Both the position numbers and the translations under genes were made by a program. The notes beneath the pieces were generated by a model. It was not told the DNA's origin. It ran no database searches and worked only from the letters and a program-made list of their open reading frames with translations. From Rhodobacterales bacterium (lineage in GTDB: Bacteria; Pseudomonadota; Alphaproteobacteria; Rhodobacterales; Rhodobacteraceae): a DNA stretch of 15,399 nucleotides. The stretch covers positions 1 to 15,399 of the forward strand of contig JAAFIJ010000028.1 in assembly GCA_013298675.1 (NCBI GenBank). The letters run 5' to 3'. Below, one piece after another: positions 1-6,965 of this stretch (position 1 is the stretch's first letter; each line of letters begins with the position of its first letter).

Positions 1-279
1 TATCTGTCGATGTCTGGGATTACCGCCTTTCCTAAAAGCCAAGAGTTGCGGGACATTTTCGCCAAAGCGCCGTTGGATCGGATCTTGCTGGAAACTGACA
101 GCCCCTATCTGGCCCCGCCACCCTTTCGTGGGCGACGCAACGAACCGGCCTATACTGCCTATACAGCCAAAGCGGGCGCTGCAATTTTTGGGGTCACAGA
201 GGGTGAATTTGCCGCCGCGACCACAGCAAACTTTGACCGCCTGTTCACCCGCGCTGCGCGCAACCGAGGGGCCGCATGA
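1..279 (+). CDS. tatD: TatD family metal-dependent hydrolase (3' end, partial)
   Basis: This is the C-terminal ~92 residues of a TatD-type TIM-barrel metal-dependent hydrolase/DNase; the 5' end lies outside the window and the open frame runs in from base 1. The conserved C-terminal motif LLETDSPYLAPPPFRG followed by RNEP is visible, and the Asp of ETDSPY is a metal ligand in this family. The stop TGA at 277-279 overlaps the ATG of the next gene by 4 bp (ATGA), so the two genes are probably translationally coupled. In alphaproteobacteria tatD commonly sits between metG and a metallo-beta-lactamase-fold hydrolase; the right-hand part of that arrangement is seen here. The symbol is used at family level and the exact substrate cannot be told. 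Confidence 0.9.
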   Translation, partial: YLSMSGITAFPKSQELRDIFAKAPLDRILLETDSPYLAPPPFRGRRNEPAYTAYTAKAGAAIFGVTEGEFAAATTANFDRLFTRAARNRGAA

Positions 280-1082
280 TGGCCACGCTGCGCTTTACCA
301 TTCTTGGGTGTGGGTCCTCGGGCGGTGTGCCCCGCTTAGGCGGGGATTGGGGCGACTGCGACCCGAACAACCGCAAGAACCGCCGCCGCCGTTGCTCGCT
401 ATTGGTCGAGCGTATCACCGAAGCGGGCACCACCCGCGTCTTGATCGACACCTCGCCCGATATGCGCGACCAGTTGCTGGATGCAGGGATCGGCACGCTT
501 GATGGGGTGGTCTATACCCATTCACACGCCGATCATGTGCATGGGATTGATGACTTGCGCCAAGTGGTGTTCAACACCAAGCGGCGTTTGCCGGTTTGGG
601 CCGATGCGCCAACCCAAGGCGCGTTGATTTCGCGGTTTGGCTATGCGTTTGTGCAGCCGACGGGTTCACCTTATCCGCCCATTCTTGAATTGAATGCGAT
701 AGAAGGCACGTTCTCTGTGCCGGGTCCGGGCGGGGCTATCGCGTTTCAGCCCTTTGTGGTCGACCATGGCTCGATGGACGCATTGGGCTTTCGCATCGAT
801 GATGTCGCGTATTTGCCCGATGTGATCGCCATTCCAGAGACGTCTTGGGCGCATTTGCAGGGGCTGAAATGCTGGATCGTCGATGCCTTGCGCCGCAAGC
901 CGCACCCCACGCACGCACATTTGTCCCTAACTTTGGACTGGATCGCACAGGCCAAGCCAGAGTTGGCCGTGATCACCAATATGCATCTCGACATGGATTA
1001 CGAGACACTGTGCGCAGAGTTGCCTGCCCACATCACACCGGCCTTTGATGGGATGGTCGTGAGCTTTGACAACATTCCATGA
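276..1082 (+). CDS. MBL-fold metallo-hydrolase (PhnP-like)
   Basis: 268 residues of metallo-beta-lactamase fold, close to the PhnP/phosphodiesterase-like group. Visible signs are an N-terminal GCGSSGGVPR glycine-rich strand-loop, the metal-binding HSHADH motif at residues 82-87, a later His in VVDHGSMDALGFR (about residue 164), the Asp of YLPD (about 180), and a C-terminal TNMHLDMDY His. Together these complete the usual two-metal ligand set. The start is either of two adjacent ATGs (276 or 279); 276 gives the ATGA overlap with tatD. The stop overlaps the next gene in the same way. The family includes cyclic phosphodiesterases and nucleases; the substrate here is not predictable. Its position behind tatD suggests a shared housekeeping transcript. 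Confidence 0.88.
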   Translation: MMATLRFTILGCGSSGGVPRLGGDWGDCDPNNRKNRRRRCSLLVERITEAGTTRVLIDTSPDMRDQLLDAGIGTLDGVVYTHSHADHVHGIDDLRQVVFNTKRRLPVWADAPTQGALISRFGYAFVQPTGSPYPPILELNAIEGTFSVPGPGGAIAFQPFVVDHGSMDALGFRIDDVAYLPDVIAIPETSWAHLQGLKCWIVDALRRKPHPTHAHLSLTLDWIAQAKPELAVITNMHLDMDYETLCAELPAHITPAFDGMVVSFDNIP

Positions 1083-2017
1083 GCATTCTTATCGACGTCA
1101 TTTTGCCGGTCTTTCTGGTGATTGCGTTGGGTTATGCTGCGGCACGCGCCAAGCTTATCGATGACAACGGCATCGACGGGATCATGCGGTTTGCGCAGAA
1201 TTTCGCGCTGCCAATCCTGCTGTTCAAGTCAATCGCGGCGCTTGATCTGTCCAACAGCTTTCAACCGGGGCTGTTGATCAGCTTTTACGCTGGCGCATTC
1301 TCCGGCTTTGCGTTTGGGTTTTCCCTGTCGCGATTTGTGTTTCACCGCAGCCTTGCAGAATGCGTGGCGCTTGGGTTTGCCTGCTTGTTTTCCAACTCGC
1401 TATTGTTGGGCGTGCCCATCACCGAGCGGGCCTATGGCCCCGACGCACTGGCGGGCAACTTTGCCATCATCTCTATCCATGCGCCGATTTTGTACAGCTT
1501 TGGCATCATGCTGATGGAATGGGTCCGCGCGCGGGACACGGTGGCCCGTAGCCAACCTTTGGCCGTGATGATCCTGCGAAGAGTATTCAGCCAACCGTTG
1601 GTCATCGGCATCGTTTGCGGCTTTACGGTCAACCTGAGTGGGCTACCCCTACCCGTCGCGGTTGCCGCAGCAGTCGAGATGATGGCGCGCGCGGGTCTGC
1701 CTGCCGCGCTGTTTGGGTTGGGCGGTGTGTTGCTGCGCTATCACCCAGAGGGGGACAAGGCGCTGATTGCGGTGGTGTGCTTTGCCTCATTGGTGTTGCA
1801 TCCGACAGTCACCTATGTCTTGTCGCGCTTTGCTTTTGAACTTGATACGGCCAGCTTACGCTCTGCCACGTTGACCGCAGCAATGGCCCCCGGTGTGAAC
1901 GCCTATATGTTCGCGCATCTTTACGGGGTTGGCCGAAGAGTGGCCGCAACGTCGGTTCTGATGGGCACAGTGCTGTGCATTCCAAGCGTGTGGCTTTGGT
2001 TGCACATCCTTCCCTAA
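1079..2017 (+). CDS. AEC (auxin efflux carrier) family transporter
   Basis: 312-residue, very hydrophobic inner-membrane protein with roughly 8-10 membrane segments spread over its whole length, which is the usual size for AEC permeases (about 300-320 residues). AEC-like features are the N-terminal half with FALPILLFKSIA, the SNSLLLGVPI segment (about residues 106-115) and APGVNAYMFAHLYG near residue 270. AEC members export or exchange small carboxylates such as malate, or are annotated as permeases of unknown substrate; nothing here identifies the substrate. The ATG overlaps the stop of the upstream hydrolase by 4 bp, so it is the last gene of a coupled tatD-hydrolase-transporter set. Confidence 0.88.
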   Translation: MSILIDVILPVFLVIALGYAAARAKLIDDNGIDGIMRFAQNFALPILLFKSIAALDLSNSFQPGLLISFYAGAFSGFAFGFSLSRFVFHRSLAECVALGFACLFSNSLLLGVPITERAYGPDALAGNFAIISIHAPILYSFGIMLMEWVRARDTVARSQPLAVMILRRVFSQPLVIGIVCGFTVNLSGLPLPVAVAAAVEMMARAGLPAALFGLGGVLLRYHPEGDKALIAVVCFASLVLHPTVTYVLSRFAFELDTASLRSATLTAAMAPGVNAYMFAHLYGVGRRVAATSVLMGTVLCIPSVWLWLHILP

Positions 2018-2041
2018 TCACAGCCGAGAATGCTTGGACTG

Positions 2042-2070
2042 TTGACGATTTGGCAACAGACTGGCATTTT
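2042..2070 (+). promoter_or_regulatory. candidate sigma-70-type promoter before the methyltransferase gene
   Basis: TTGACG at 2042-2047 (5 of 6 to the -35 consensus) is followed after exactly 17 bp by CATTTT at 2065-2070, a weak -10. It sits about 50 bp before the chosen methyltransferase start, in the only gap between the AEC gene and that gene. The -35 partly overlaps a small inverted repeat (CTGTTG 2039-2044 / CAACAG 2054-2059). Pattern match only. Confidence 0.25.
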
Positions 2071-2119
2071 CAAAACTGAGGCAAAAAGGCCCCGGAGAGG
2101 GCATCAGAAAGGGCAGTTC

Positions 2120-2866
2120 ATGTATATTCGTGCCGCCGGGCAGCAGTACACCCGGTTTTTAGATCAGCTTCACAGCGAACGCCTCTTTAATTGGTACATG
2201 GAAGTTGGCTGCCGCACCGGCCGCACCTTTGCCGCGGTCCGGTCCAAAACCATTGCGGTTGATCCGTTTTTCTTGACTGAAAACAATATCATATATTCTA
2301 AACCCGCCCTGCATGTCTTTCAGACCAAAAGTGATGATTTCTTTGAAAGCGGCTTTTTGAAGAAGCTTGGCATCAAACTGTCGTTCAGCTTTCTCGATGG
2401 GATGCATCTGTTTGAATATTTGCTGCGCGACTTCATGCACACAGAGGCAAATTCCGCAGCTGACAGTGTGATCGCGCTGCATGATTGTTGCCCAGCCAGC
2501 AACGAAATGACCACCCGCGATTTGGACAACCTACCAAAGCGGGCTTGGACCGGGGACGTTTGGAAACTGATCCCGATCTTACAGGAATATCGCCCCAAGT
2601 TGAAGATCACAGTGTTGGACTGCAAGCCGACCGGGTTGGTGCTGGTTTCTGGTTTGGACCCAAAAAGCACGGTTTTGACCAAGAACTATGACGCAATCCT
2701 TGCGAAATACATGGACATCACACTGGAAACCTACGGTCCTGAAAAATTCTATGGCTCGTTCAATTATACAAACGCGCGCGAGTTTCGTGACGCAGGGTAT
2801 CCTTTGTTTGACAAGTGCAGCATTGCCAATGAATTGGCGCTGATCCCGACCAAAGTTTCACCCTGA
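2120..2866 (+). CDS. class I SAM-dependent methyltransferase (Methyltransf_24-like)
   Basis: About 248 residues. The open frame extends upstream to 2030, but the ATG at 2120 is preferred because AAAGGG lies 6 bp before it and the protein pattern becomes methyltransferase-like from MYIRAAGQQYTRF onward. Rossmann signs are motif I YMEVGCRTGRTF (about residues 26-37), the strand-end acidic residue in IAVDPFF, and later SFSFLDGMHLFEYLL and VIALHDCCP, as in small-molecule/glycan methyltransferases of the Methyltransf_24 type. The stop overlaps the next ATG (TGATG at 2864-2868), which couples it to the GT61-like gene. I infer that it methylates a sugar or another cell-surface glycan component; the acceptor is unknown. 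Confidence 0.8.
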   Translation: MYIRAAGQQYTRFLDQLHSERLFNWYMEVGCRTGRTFAAVRSKTIAVDPFFLTENNIIYSKPALHVFQTKSDDFFESGFLKKLGIKLSFSFLDGMHLFEYLLRDFMHTEANSAADSVIALHDCCPASNEMTTRDLDNLPKRAWTGDVWKLIPILQEYRPKLKITVLDCKPTGLVLVSGLDPKSTVLTKNYDAILAKYMDITLETYGPEKFYGSFNYTNAREFRDAGYPLFDKCSIANELALIPTKVSP

Positions 2867-3971
2867 TGGGGTTTGAGCCGAACCTTTCCCTAAAGCACTG
2901 TGTTTTGGACGAGGCCACGGTTTTGTCCTTTGGTTCCGGCAAGAACAGGGGCGTCAGCAGGCCAGCGGGGGTTTTTGCGGCGGATGGTCGCTATGAACCG
3001 ATGGGGCAATGTTGGCGCGATACCAAAGGGCATACGACTGCTCCGACGTTTGCGCCAAAAGACGAGGACATTTCAGAAACGCTGGGTGGGACATGGCTGT
3101 TCGGCGGCATGCTCTATGCCCATTTCGGCCATTTCCTGTGCGAATCCACGGCCCGACTTTGGGCACTTGAGCTGCCTGGCAACAAGATCGACGGAGTGAT
3201 TTTTCACCCCAAGGCGCGCTTGCCGCGGATGTCGCGTTTGCTGCAACCGACAAAGCCATGGCTGATGGTCGCTGGCTGTACGCTACCCGTCGTGGCCCGC
3301 CAGACCCTGTCCGAGTAGAGCGGTTGATCGTTCCAGAGCAAGGGTTTGGCACAGGTGATATGGTGGCCGGTCGACCTGAGTACCGCGATTTCGTGCGCCG
3401 CCATTTTGGCGCGCAAATAGGTGCCGAGGGGGGCGAAAAGCTATATATCTCGCGCAGCCAGCTTTATTCCAAACGTGGGCGCATTCTGGGTGAGACGTTT
3501 CTAGAGACGGCGTTGGCGCGCGAAGGTTATGACATTTTTCATCCGCAAGAACACCCGATAGAGGTGCAAGTCGCGCGCTACAAAGCGGCGCGGCACGTGA
3601 TCTCCACCGATTGCTCGGCCCTGCATTTGTCGGCGCTGTTTGCCAAACCGACCGACCGCGTTGCTATTTTGGCGCGCCGCCCCGGCCCAACAATCGGCGA
3701 TTTTCAGGCGCAATATCACGCTTTTTGTGGGTTGGAACCGGTGATCGTTAACCACCTGACAGCGATGCATTCGCTTGAAGGGGCAAAGCTTGCGCAAATG
3801 AGCGAGACTTATGCCGAGGCAGATTTCGCAATGATCCAGCAAAGCCTGCTTGCGGGAGGATTTATCACCCATGCGACACCTTGGGCCCGGCCAAGTGCGG
3901 CGGATCTGAAAGCAGAACTGGAAATCTATGCCGAAAAGCAGGGAGCCGCGATGCAAGAGATCGCCCTCTAG
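2866..3971 (+). pseudogene. GT61 family (DUF563) glycosyltransferase, split by a frameshift
   Basis: Two open pieces together make one GT61-like protein. The first (2866-3318, 150 codons) holds the N-terminal half, with GGTWLFGGMLYAHFGHFLCE and the STARLWALELP segment. The second reads in the -1 frame to the TAG at 3969-3971 (first ATG at 3258) and holds the C-terminal half: VRVERLIVPEQGFGTGDM, KLYISRSQL, then YDIFHPQEHP and ISTDCSALHLSALFA. Neither half is complete alone. The join belongs at about 3285-3306, where frame 1 (TLPVVAR) must pass to the frame encoding DPVRVERLIV. The whole stretch is 1106 bp, so restoring one base gives 369 codons, about 368 residues, normal for the family. No X-XXY-YYZ slippery heptamer is visible, so mutation or sequencing error is likelier than programmed shifting. 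It is coupled to the upstream methyltransferase and probably served surface-glycan synthesis. Confidence 0.78.
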
Positions 3972-3973
3972 CG

Positions 3974-4438
3974 TTACTTAAATGCAGACGGTTTGGCCTC
4001 GCGCGCCATATGATCCAGAACCGCGTTCACGAATTTGGATTCTTTGCCATCGGGAAAGAACGCTTTGGCCACATCAACATACTCGTTGATCACCACTTTT
4101 GGCGGCGTGATCATCTCACACATTTCGGCCCCGGCCGCGCGGAAAAGCGCGCGCAAAACCGGGTCGATCCGGTCAATGGGCCATTTCGCAACCAAGGCAC
4201 GGTCGGTCATCTGATCTATTTTCGCCTGAAAGTTCACCGCAAGATCCATCACGGCGCGAAAATGATCAACATCGCCTTCGACCATCTCATCGCCGTCATA
4301 CACCGCGCCAAAACGGTGCGTCTCAAACTCGCGGCGGATGCCTTCTACCGTCTGACCGGAATGTTCCATCTGAAACAACGCCTGCACCGCATATAGACGC
4401 GCAGCCGATTTCATTTGTTTCTTTTCAGCCGATGTCAT
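3974..4438 (-). CDS. nusB: transcription antitermination factor NusB
   Basis: 154-residue all-helical NusB. It pairs with ribosomal protein S10 (NusE) at boxA RNA to support antitermination in rRNA operons. The N-terminal SAARLYAVQALFQMEHSG (residues 11-28), the middle IDPVLRALFRAAGAEM (91-106) and the C-terminal VVINEYVDVAKAFFPDGKE (115-133) with KFVNAVLDHMAR are typical. A longer frame reaches 4474, but the ATG at 4438-4436 fits the family length and overlaps the ribH stop by 4 bp (ATGA), as expected for the common ribH-nusB order. Its stop is only 2 bp from the stop of the convergent glycosyltransferase, with no terminator between them. Confidence 0.95.
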   Translation of the reverse strand: MTSAEKKQMKSAARLYAVQALFQMEHSGQTVEGIRREFETHRFGAVYDGDEMVEGDVDHFRAVMDLAVNFQAKIDQMTDRALVAKWPIDRIDPVLRALFRAAGAEMCEMITPPKVVINEYVDVAKAFFPDGKESKFVNAVLDHMAREAKPSAFK

Positions 4439-4935
4439 GCGCGGAACCCGATCCCTTTGGTTTGTCCCGCCCATTTGCGCGACAATGCGATCAGGTGCAA
4501 GGCCGCAGCGGCCGCTCCGCCACCTTTGTTTTGCCCTTGTGGATCTGCCCGCACCACAGCTTGGGTGCGGTTCTCGACTGTCAGGATGCCATTACCGATG
4601 CAAGCGCCCTGCAAGCCCAGAAGTGAGATGGCCCGGCTGCTGTCATTACACACCGTATCGTAATGCGTAGTTTCGCCGCGGATCACACAGCCCAAAGCGA
4701 CATAGCCATCGTATTTGGCCTGGCGCTCGGCCATGGCGATCGCAGTCGGCACTTCCAGCGCACCGGGGACCTCTATCACGTCAACTTCAGCACCGCAGTC
4801 AGCAGCGATGGCCTTAGCGCCTGCGACCAGATTGTCGGCAATGTCTTTGTAATAGGGTGCCACAACGACCAGCAATCGCACGGGGCGGTCAAAACTGGGA
4901 AGCGTCAGCGTGTAATGGGTTTCAAGCGCAGCCAT
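4435..4935 (-). CDS. ribH: 6,7-dimethyl-8-ribityllumazine synthase
   Basis: 166 residues. It condenses 5-amino-6-ribitylamino-uracil with 3,4-dihydroxy-2-butanone 4-phosphate to form the lumazine precursor of riboflavin, in the cytoplasm, normally as a ring or capsid of identical subunits. Signature blocks are VPGALEVP (56-63), GCVIRGETTHYD (82-93, with His91 at the position of the catalytic histidine), GNGILTVENRTQA (114-126) and the phosphate-side QNKGGGAA. It starts 3 bp downstream of the ribB stop and overlaps nusB by 4 bp, so it is in the middle of a tight operon. Length and motifs are intact. Confidence 0.96.
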   Translation of the reverse strand: MAALETHYTLTLPSFDRPVRLLVVVAPYYKDIADNLVAGAKAIAADCGAEVDVIEVPGALEVPTAIAMAERQAKYDGYVALGCVIRGETTHYDTVCNDSSRAISLLGLQGACIGNGILTVENRTQAVVRADPQGQNKGGGAAAAALHLIALSRKWAGQTKGIGFRA

Positions 4936-4938
4936 TAT

Positions 4939-6039
4939 TTAATCTCCGATCTTTCGCGTGCCCATAATCGACAAGCCGTAAGCGTCAAGTCCGACAACAC
5001 GCGGTTGGGCCGAATTGGTCACCAAGGTGATTTGGGTCAGGCCAAGCGCAGACAATATCTGTGCGCCCAGCCCGTATTGACGCAAAGTTTTTGGGCTGGC
5101 TTCCGCGTCGGCGGCCATTTTCATATCTGTATCGCGCAACAACACAATGACACCGCGTCCCTCGCGGGCGATCACCTGCATCGCTCCTTGCAAATCGCCG
5201 ACATGCCCATCGCCAATGCCCAGCACGTCTTCCAACGGGTTAAGCGCATGCATCCGCACCAAAACAGGCGCTTCAGAGGCCAAATCCCCCTTGCAAAGCA
5301 CGATATGCTCGGCGCCGTGGGTCTCATCTGCAAAAACCCGCATCACCCAGTCGTCGCCATGGACAGATGTCACGCGTTTGACCAATCGTTCGGTGATCAA
5401 ATGATCATGGCGGCGCCGGTAAGCGATCAAATCTGAAATGGTGCCGATCTTGATGTTATGTTTTTTGCCGAACAGCACCAAATCGGGCAACCGCGCCATT
5501 GTACCGTCGTCGTTCATGATTTCACAAATCACGCCCGAGGGGTTCAAACCAGCCAAACGGCTGACATCAACTGCCGCCTCTGTGTGACCGGCCCGCACCA
5601 AGACACCGCCATCACGGGCGCGCAGTGGAAACACATGGCCCGGCGTCGCCAAATCCTGCGGGCCAGAGTTTGGGTCAATCGCAACCGCAATGGTGGTCGC
5701 GCGATCCTTCGCAGAGATGCCGGTATCAACCCCCTCACGGGCCTCGATTGACACAGTGAAAGCGGTTTCGTGCCGACTGGAGTTCTTTGAGGCCATGAGC
5801 GGTAGCCCCAGTTGATCAATGCGCGCGCCAGTCAGCGTCAGGCAGATCAGTCCCCGACCATAGGTCGCCATAAAATTCACCGCCTCTGGCGTCGCCATCT
5901 GTGCAGGGATCACCAGATCGCCTTCGTTTTCGCGGTCCTCACGGTCCACCAAAATGAACATCCGCCCATTTCGGGCATCCTCGATGATGTCTTCGACCGA
6001 AGATATTGCGTTGGAATAATCAATTGTTTCTTGGGTCAT
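4939..6039 (-). CDS. ribB: 3,4-dihydroxy-2-butanone-4-phosphate synthase with degenerate GTP cyclohydrolase II-like domain
   Basis: 366 residues from the ATG at 6039-6037, which has AGGA 9 bp upstream; an in-frame TTG at 6081 adds only 14 unconserved residues. The N-terminal DHBP synthase domain (about 1-205) converts ribulose 5-phosphate to the four-carbon unit used by RibH. It shows the acidic DREDRENEGDLV loop (32-43), TPGHVFPLRAR (132-142), RAGHTEA (149-155) and CEIMNDDGTMAR (172-183). The C-terminal part (about 210-366) is related to GTP cyclohydrolase II. Where active enzymes have the Cys-X10-Cys-X-Cys zinc site it reads HALNPLEDVLGIGDGHVGD, with all three cysteines gone, and the RQEGRNIGL-type segment is shortened. 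It resembles the RibBX-type variant known in Proteobacteria, so it is probably not bifunctional and a separate RibA is expected. Confidence 0.93.
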   Translation of the reverse strand: MTQETIDYSNAISSVEDIIEDARNGRMFILVDREDRENEGDLVIPAQMATPEAVNFMATYGRGLICLTLTGARIDQLGLPLMASKNSSRHETAFTVSIEAREGVDTGISAKDRATTIAVAIDPNSGPQDLATPGHVFPLRARDGGVLVRAGHTEAAVDVSRLAGLNPSGVICEIMNDDGTMARLPDLVLFGKKHNIKIGTISDLIAYRRRHDHLITERLVKRVTSVHGDDWVMRVFADETHGAEHIVLCKGDLASEAPVLVRMHALNPLEDVLGIGDGHVGDLQGAMQVIAREGRGVIVLLRDTDMKMAADAEASPKTLRQYGLGAQILSALGLTQITLVTNSAQPRVVGLDAYGLSIMGTRKIGD

Positions 6040-6091
6040 GGGCGTTGATCCTGAAAGATGTCTGGATGCATTTACGCGCAAGCGCGCCCGA

Positions 6092-6112
6092 ATGCCAGTG
6101 CGACGCTGGCAT
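6092..6112. repeat. 7-bp inverted repeat in the riboflavin synthase-ribB gap
   Basis: ATGCCAG (6092-6098) and CTGGCAT (6106-6112) form a perfect 7-bp stem around a 7-nt loop. It lies 53 bp upstream of the ribB start, inside the operon. There is no T-run after it on either strand, so it is not a standard intrinsic terminator. It could be an RNA processing or stability element, or chance. Confidence 0.3.
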
Positions 6113-6134
6113 AAGAATGGGGTCGTTTCACCTT

Positions 6135-6157
6135 TCAGCGGCGTCGCTGAGTTTTTT
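6135..6157 (+). terminator. terminator-like hairpin opposing the riboflavin operon
   Basis: TCAGCG (6135-6140), a GCGT loop and CGCTGA (6145-6150) are followed by G and six Ts (6152-6157) on the plus strand. This is the shape of a small rho-independent terminator, but the flanking riboflavin genes run on the minus strand, where the hairpin is preceded by As and followed by no T-run. It could stop antisense transcription or be a chance structure. The stem is only 6 bp. Confidence 0.35.
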
Positions 6158-6180
6158 CGCGTCTGCGGTGCAGCCCCAAA

Positions 6181-6777
6181 TCAGTCCCATTCTCGCAGTC
6201 GCGCCACATAGCGCGCCATGGTGTCGATTTCCAAATTCACCTGCTGTCCGACAGCCACCTCGCCCCAAGTGGTGACCTTTTGCGTATGAGGGATAAAATT
6301 GATGCCAAAGTCGCAGCCTTCCACCTCGTTCACCGTCAAACTGGTGCCATTCAGCGCAACCGAGCCTTTAGATGCGATGAATTTGGCAAGATCCTTAGGC
6401 GCGCGGAACGTAACGCGGACAGAATCGCCTTGGGGGGCGACGCGCACCACCTCAGCCACTCCGTCTACATGGCCCGAAACGATGTGGCCGCCCAACTCAT
6501 CGCCCACCTTTAATGCGCGTTCCAGGTTCAGGCGCTTTCCCAATTGCCAGCTTTGCAGGTTCGTCTTGCTGACCGTCTCAGCGCTTATGTCAACGTCGAA
6601 CCAATTGCGCGGGTTTTGCCCCAGTGCCACAACGGTCAAACAGACCCCCTCACAAGCGATGGACGCGCCGATATCGACTTTCGAGACATCATAGCTTGTG
6701 CCAATCCGTGCCCGCAAATCACCGCGCTTTTGCAGATCTAAGACTTCGCCCATGTCTGTGACAATTCCCGTGAACAT
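6181..6777 (-). CDS. ribE: riboflavin synthase, alpha chain
   Basis: 198 residues. It dismutates two 6,7-dimethyl-8-ribityllumazine molecules into riboflavin plus the ribitylamino-uracil that RibH reuses. The protein has the expected two tandem lumazine-binding barrels. The N-barrel begins MFTGIVTDMGEV and contains CEGVCLTV (42-49). GGHIVSGHVDG (96-106) opens the second barrel, which contains NGTSLTVNEVEG and ends FIPHTQKVTTW...GQQVNLEIDTMARYVARL. The frame is open further upstream to 6855, but the ATG at 6777-6775 is chosen because every family member begins MFTGI and because AGGAG lies 8 bp before it. It is the first visible gene of the minus-strand riboflavin operon. The symbol follows the E. 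coli-type ribE naming (ribC in some schemes). Confidence 0.95.
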   Translation of the reverse strand: MFTGIVTDMGEVLDLQKRGDLRARIGTSYDVSKVDIGASIACEGVCLTVVALGQNPRNWFDVDISAETVSKTNLQSWQLGKRLNLERALKVGDELGGHIVSGHVDGVAEVVRVAPQGDSVRVTFRAPKDLAKFIASKGSVALNGTSLTVNEVEGCDFGINFIPHTQKVTTWGEVAVGQQVNLEIDTMARYVARLREWD

Positions 6778-6965
6778 CTTGCGCACTCCTACCCTTTGGA
6801 TCCCCGAGCACGCATCTGTCCACCTTGCAACCAGCAGATGCGCACAGCACAGCATATGCCTAAATATTGCCGGAGTTTAGCGCTATTGAAGAGGAAATGG
6901 TAAGTTTTCCCCTTTACGATAAGGCCAATGGCTGTTTCTTCAGTGGAAAGTTCTAGGGTGTCTGC
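6778..6965. promoter_or_regulatory. divergent intergenic region between the riboflavin operon and kpsS
   Basis: These 188 bp separate two divergent start codons, so the promoters of the minus-strand riboflavin operon and the plus-strand kpsS should both lie here. The middle is AT-richer (6856-6925, containing AATATT and TTTACGATAAGG). I could not assign a convincing -35/-10 pair to either side, and no FMN riboswitch signature (GGTGAAATTCC-type boxes) is seen. Ribosome binding sites at each end are clear: AGGAG for riboflavin synthase and AGGG (6955-6958) for kpsS. Confidence 0.5.

Noticed and set aside
2030..2119. Longer N terminus for the methyltransferase starting at ATG 2030
   Set aside because: No ribosome binding site was found for 2030, the added 30 residues look unlike the family, and the ATG at 2120 has AAAGGG at good spacing.
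3258..3320. Programmed -1 frameshifting or an independent second gene at ATG 3258
   Set aside because: No slippery heptamer, no ribosome binding site at 3258, and the first residues from that ATG do not look like GT61. A simple one-base deletion explains the data better.
4663..5436. 257-codon plus-strand open frame over ribH/ribB
   Set aside because: It is antisense to two strongly recognised riboflavin genes and has no domain signal.
6040..6180. FMN riboswitch upstream of ribB
   Set aside because: Only a loose AAGGTGAAAC match on the minus strand; the paired GGTGAAATTCC-type boxes and the conserved five-helix layout are not present.
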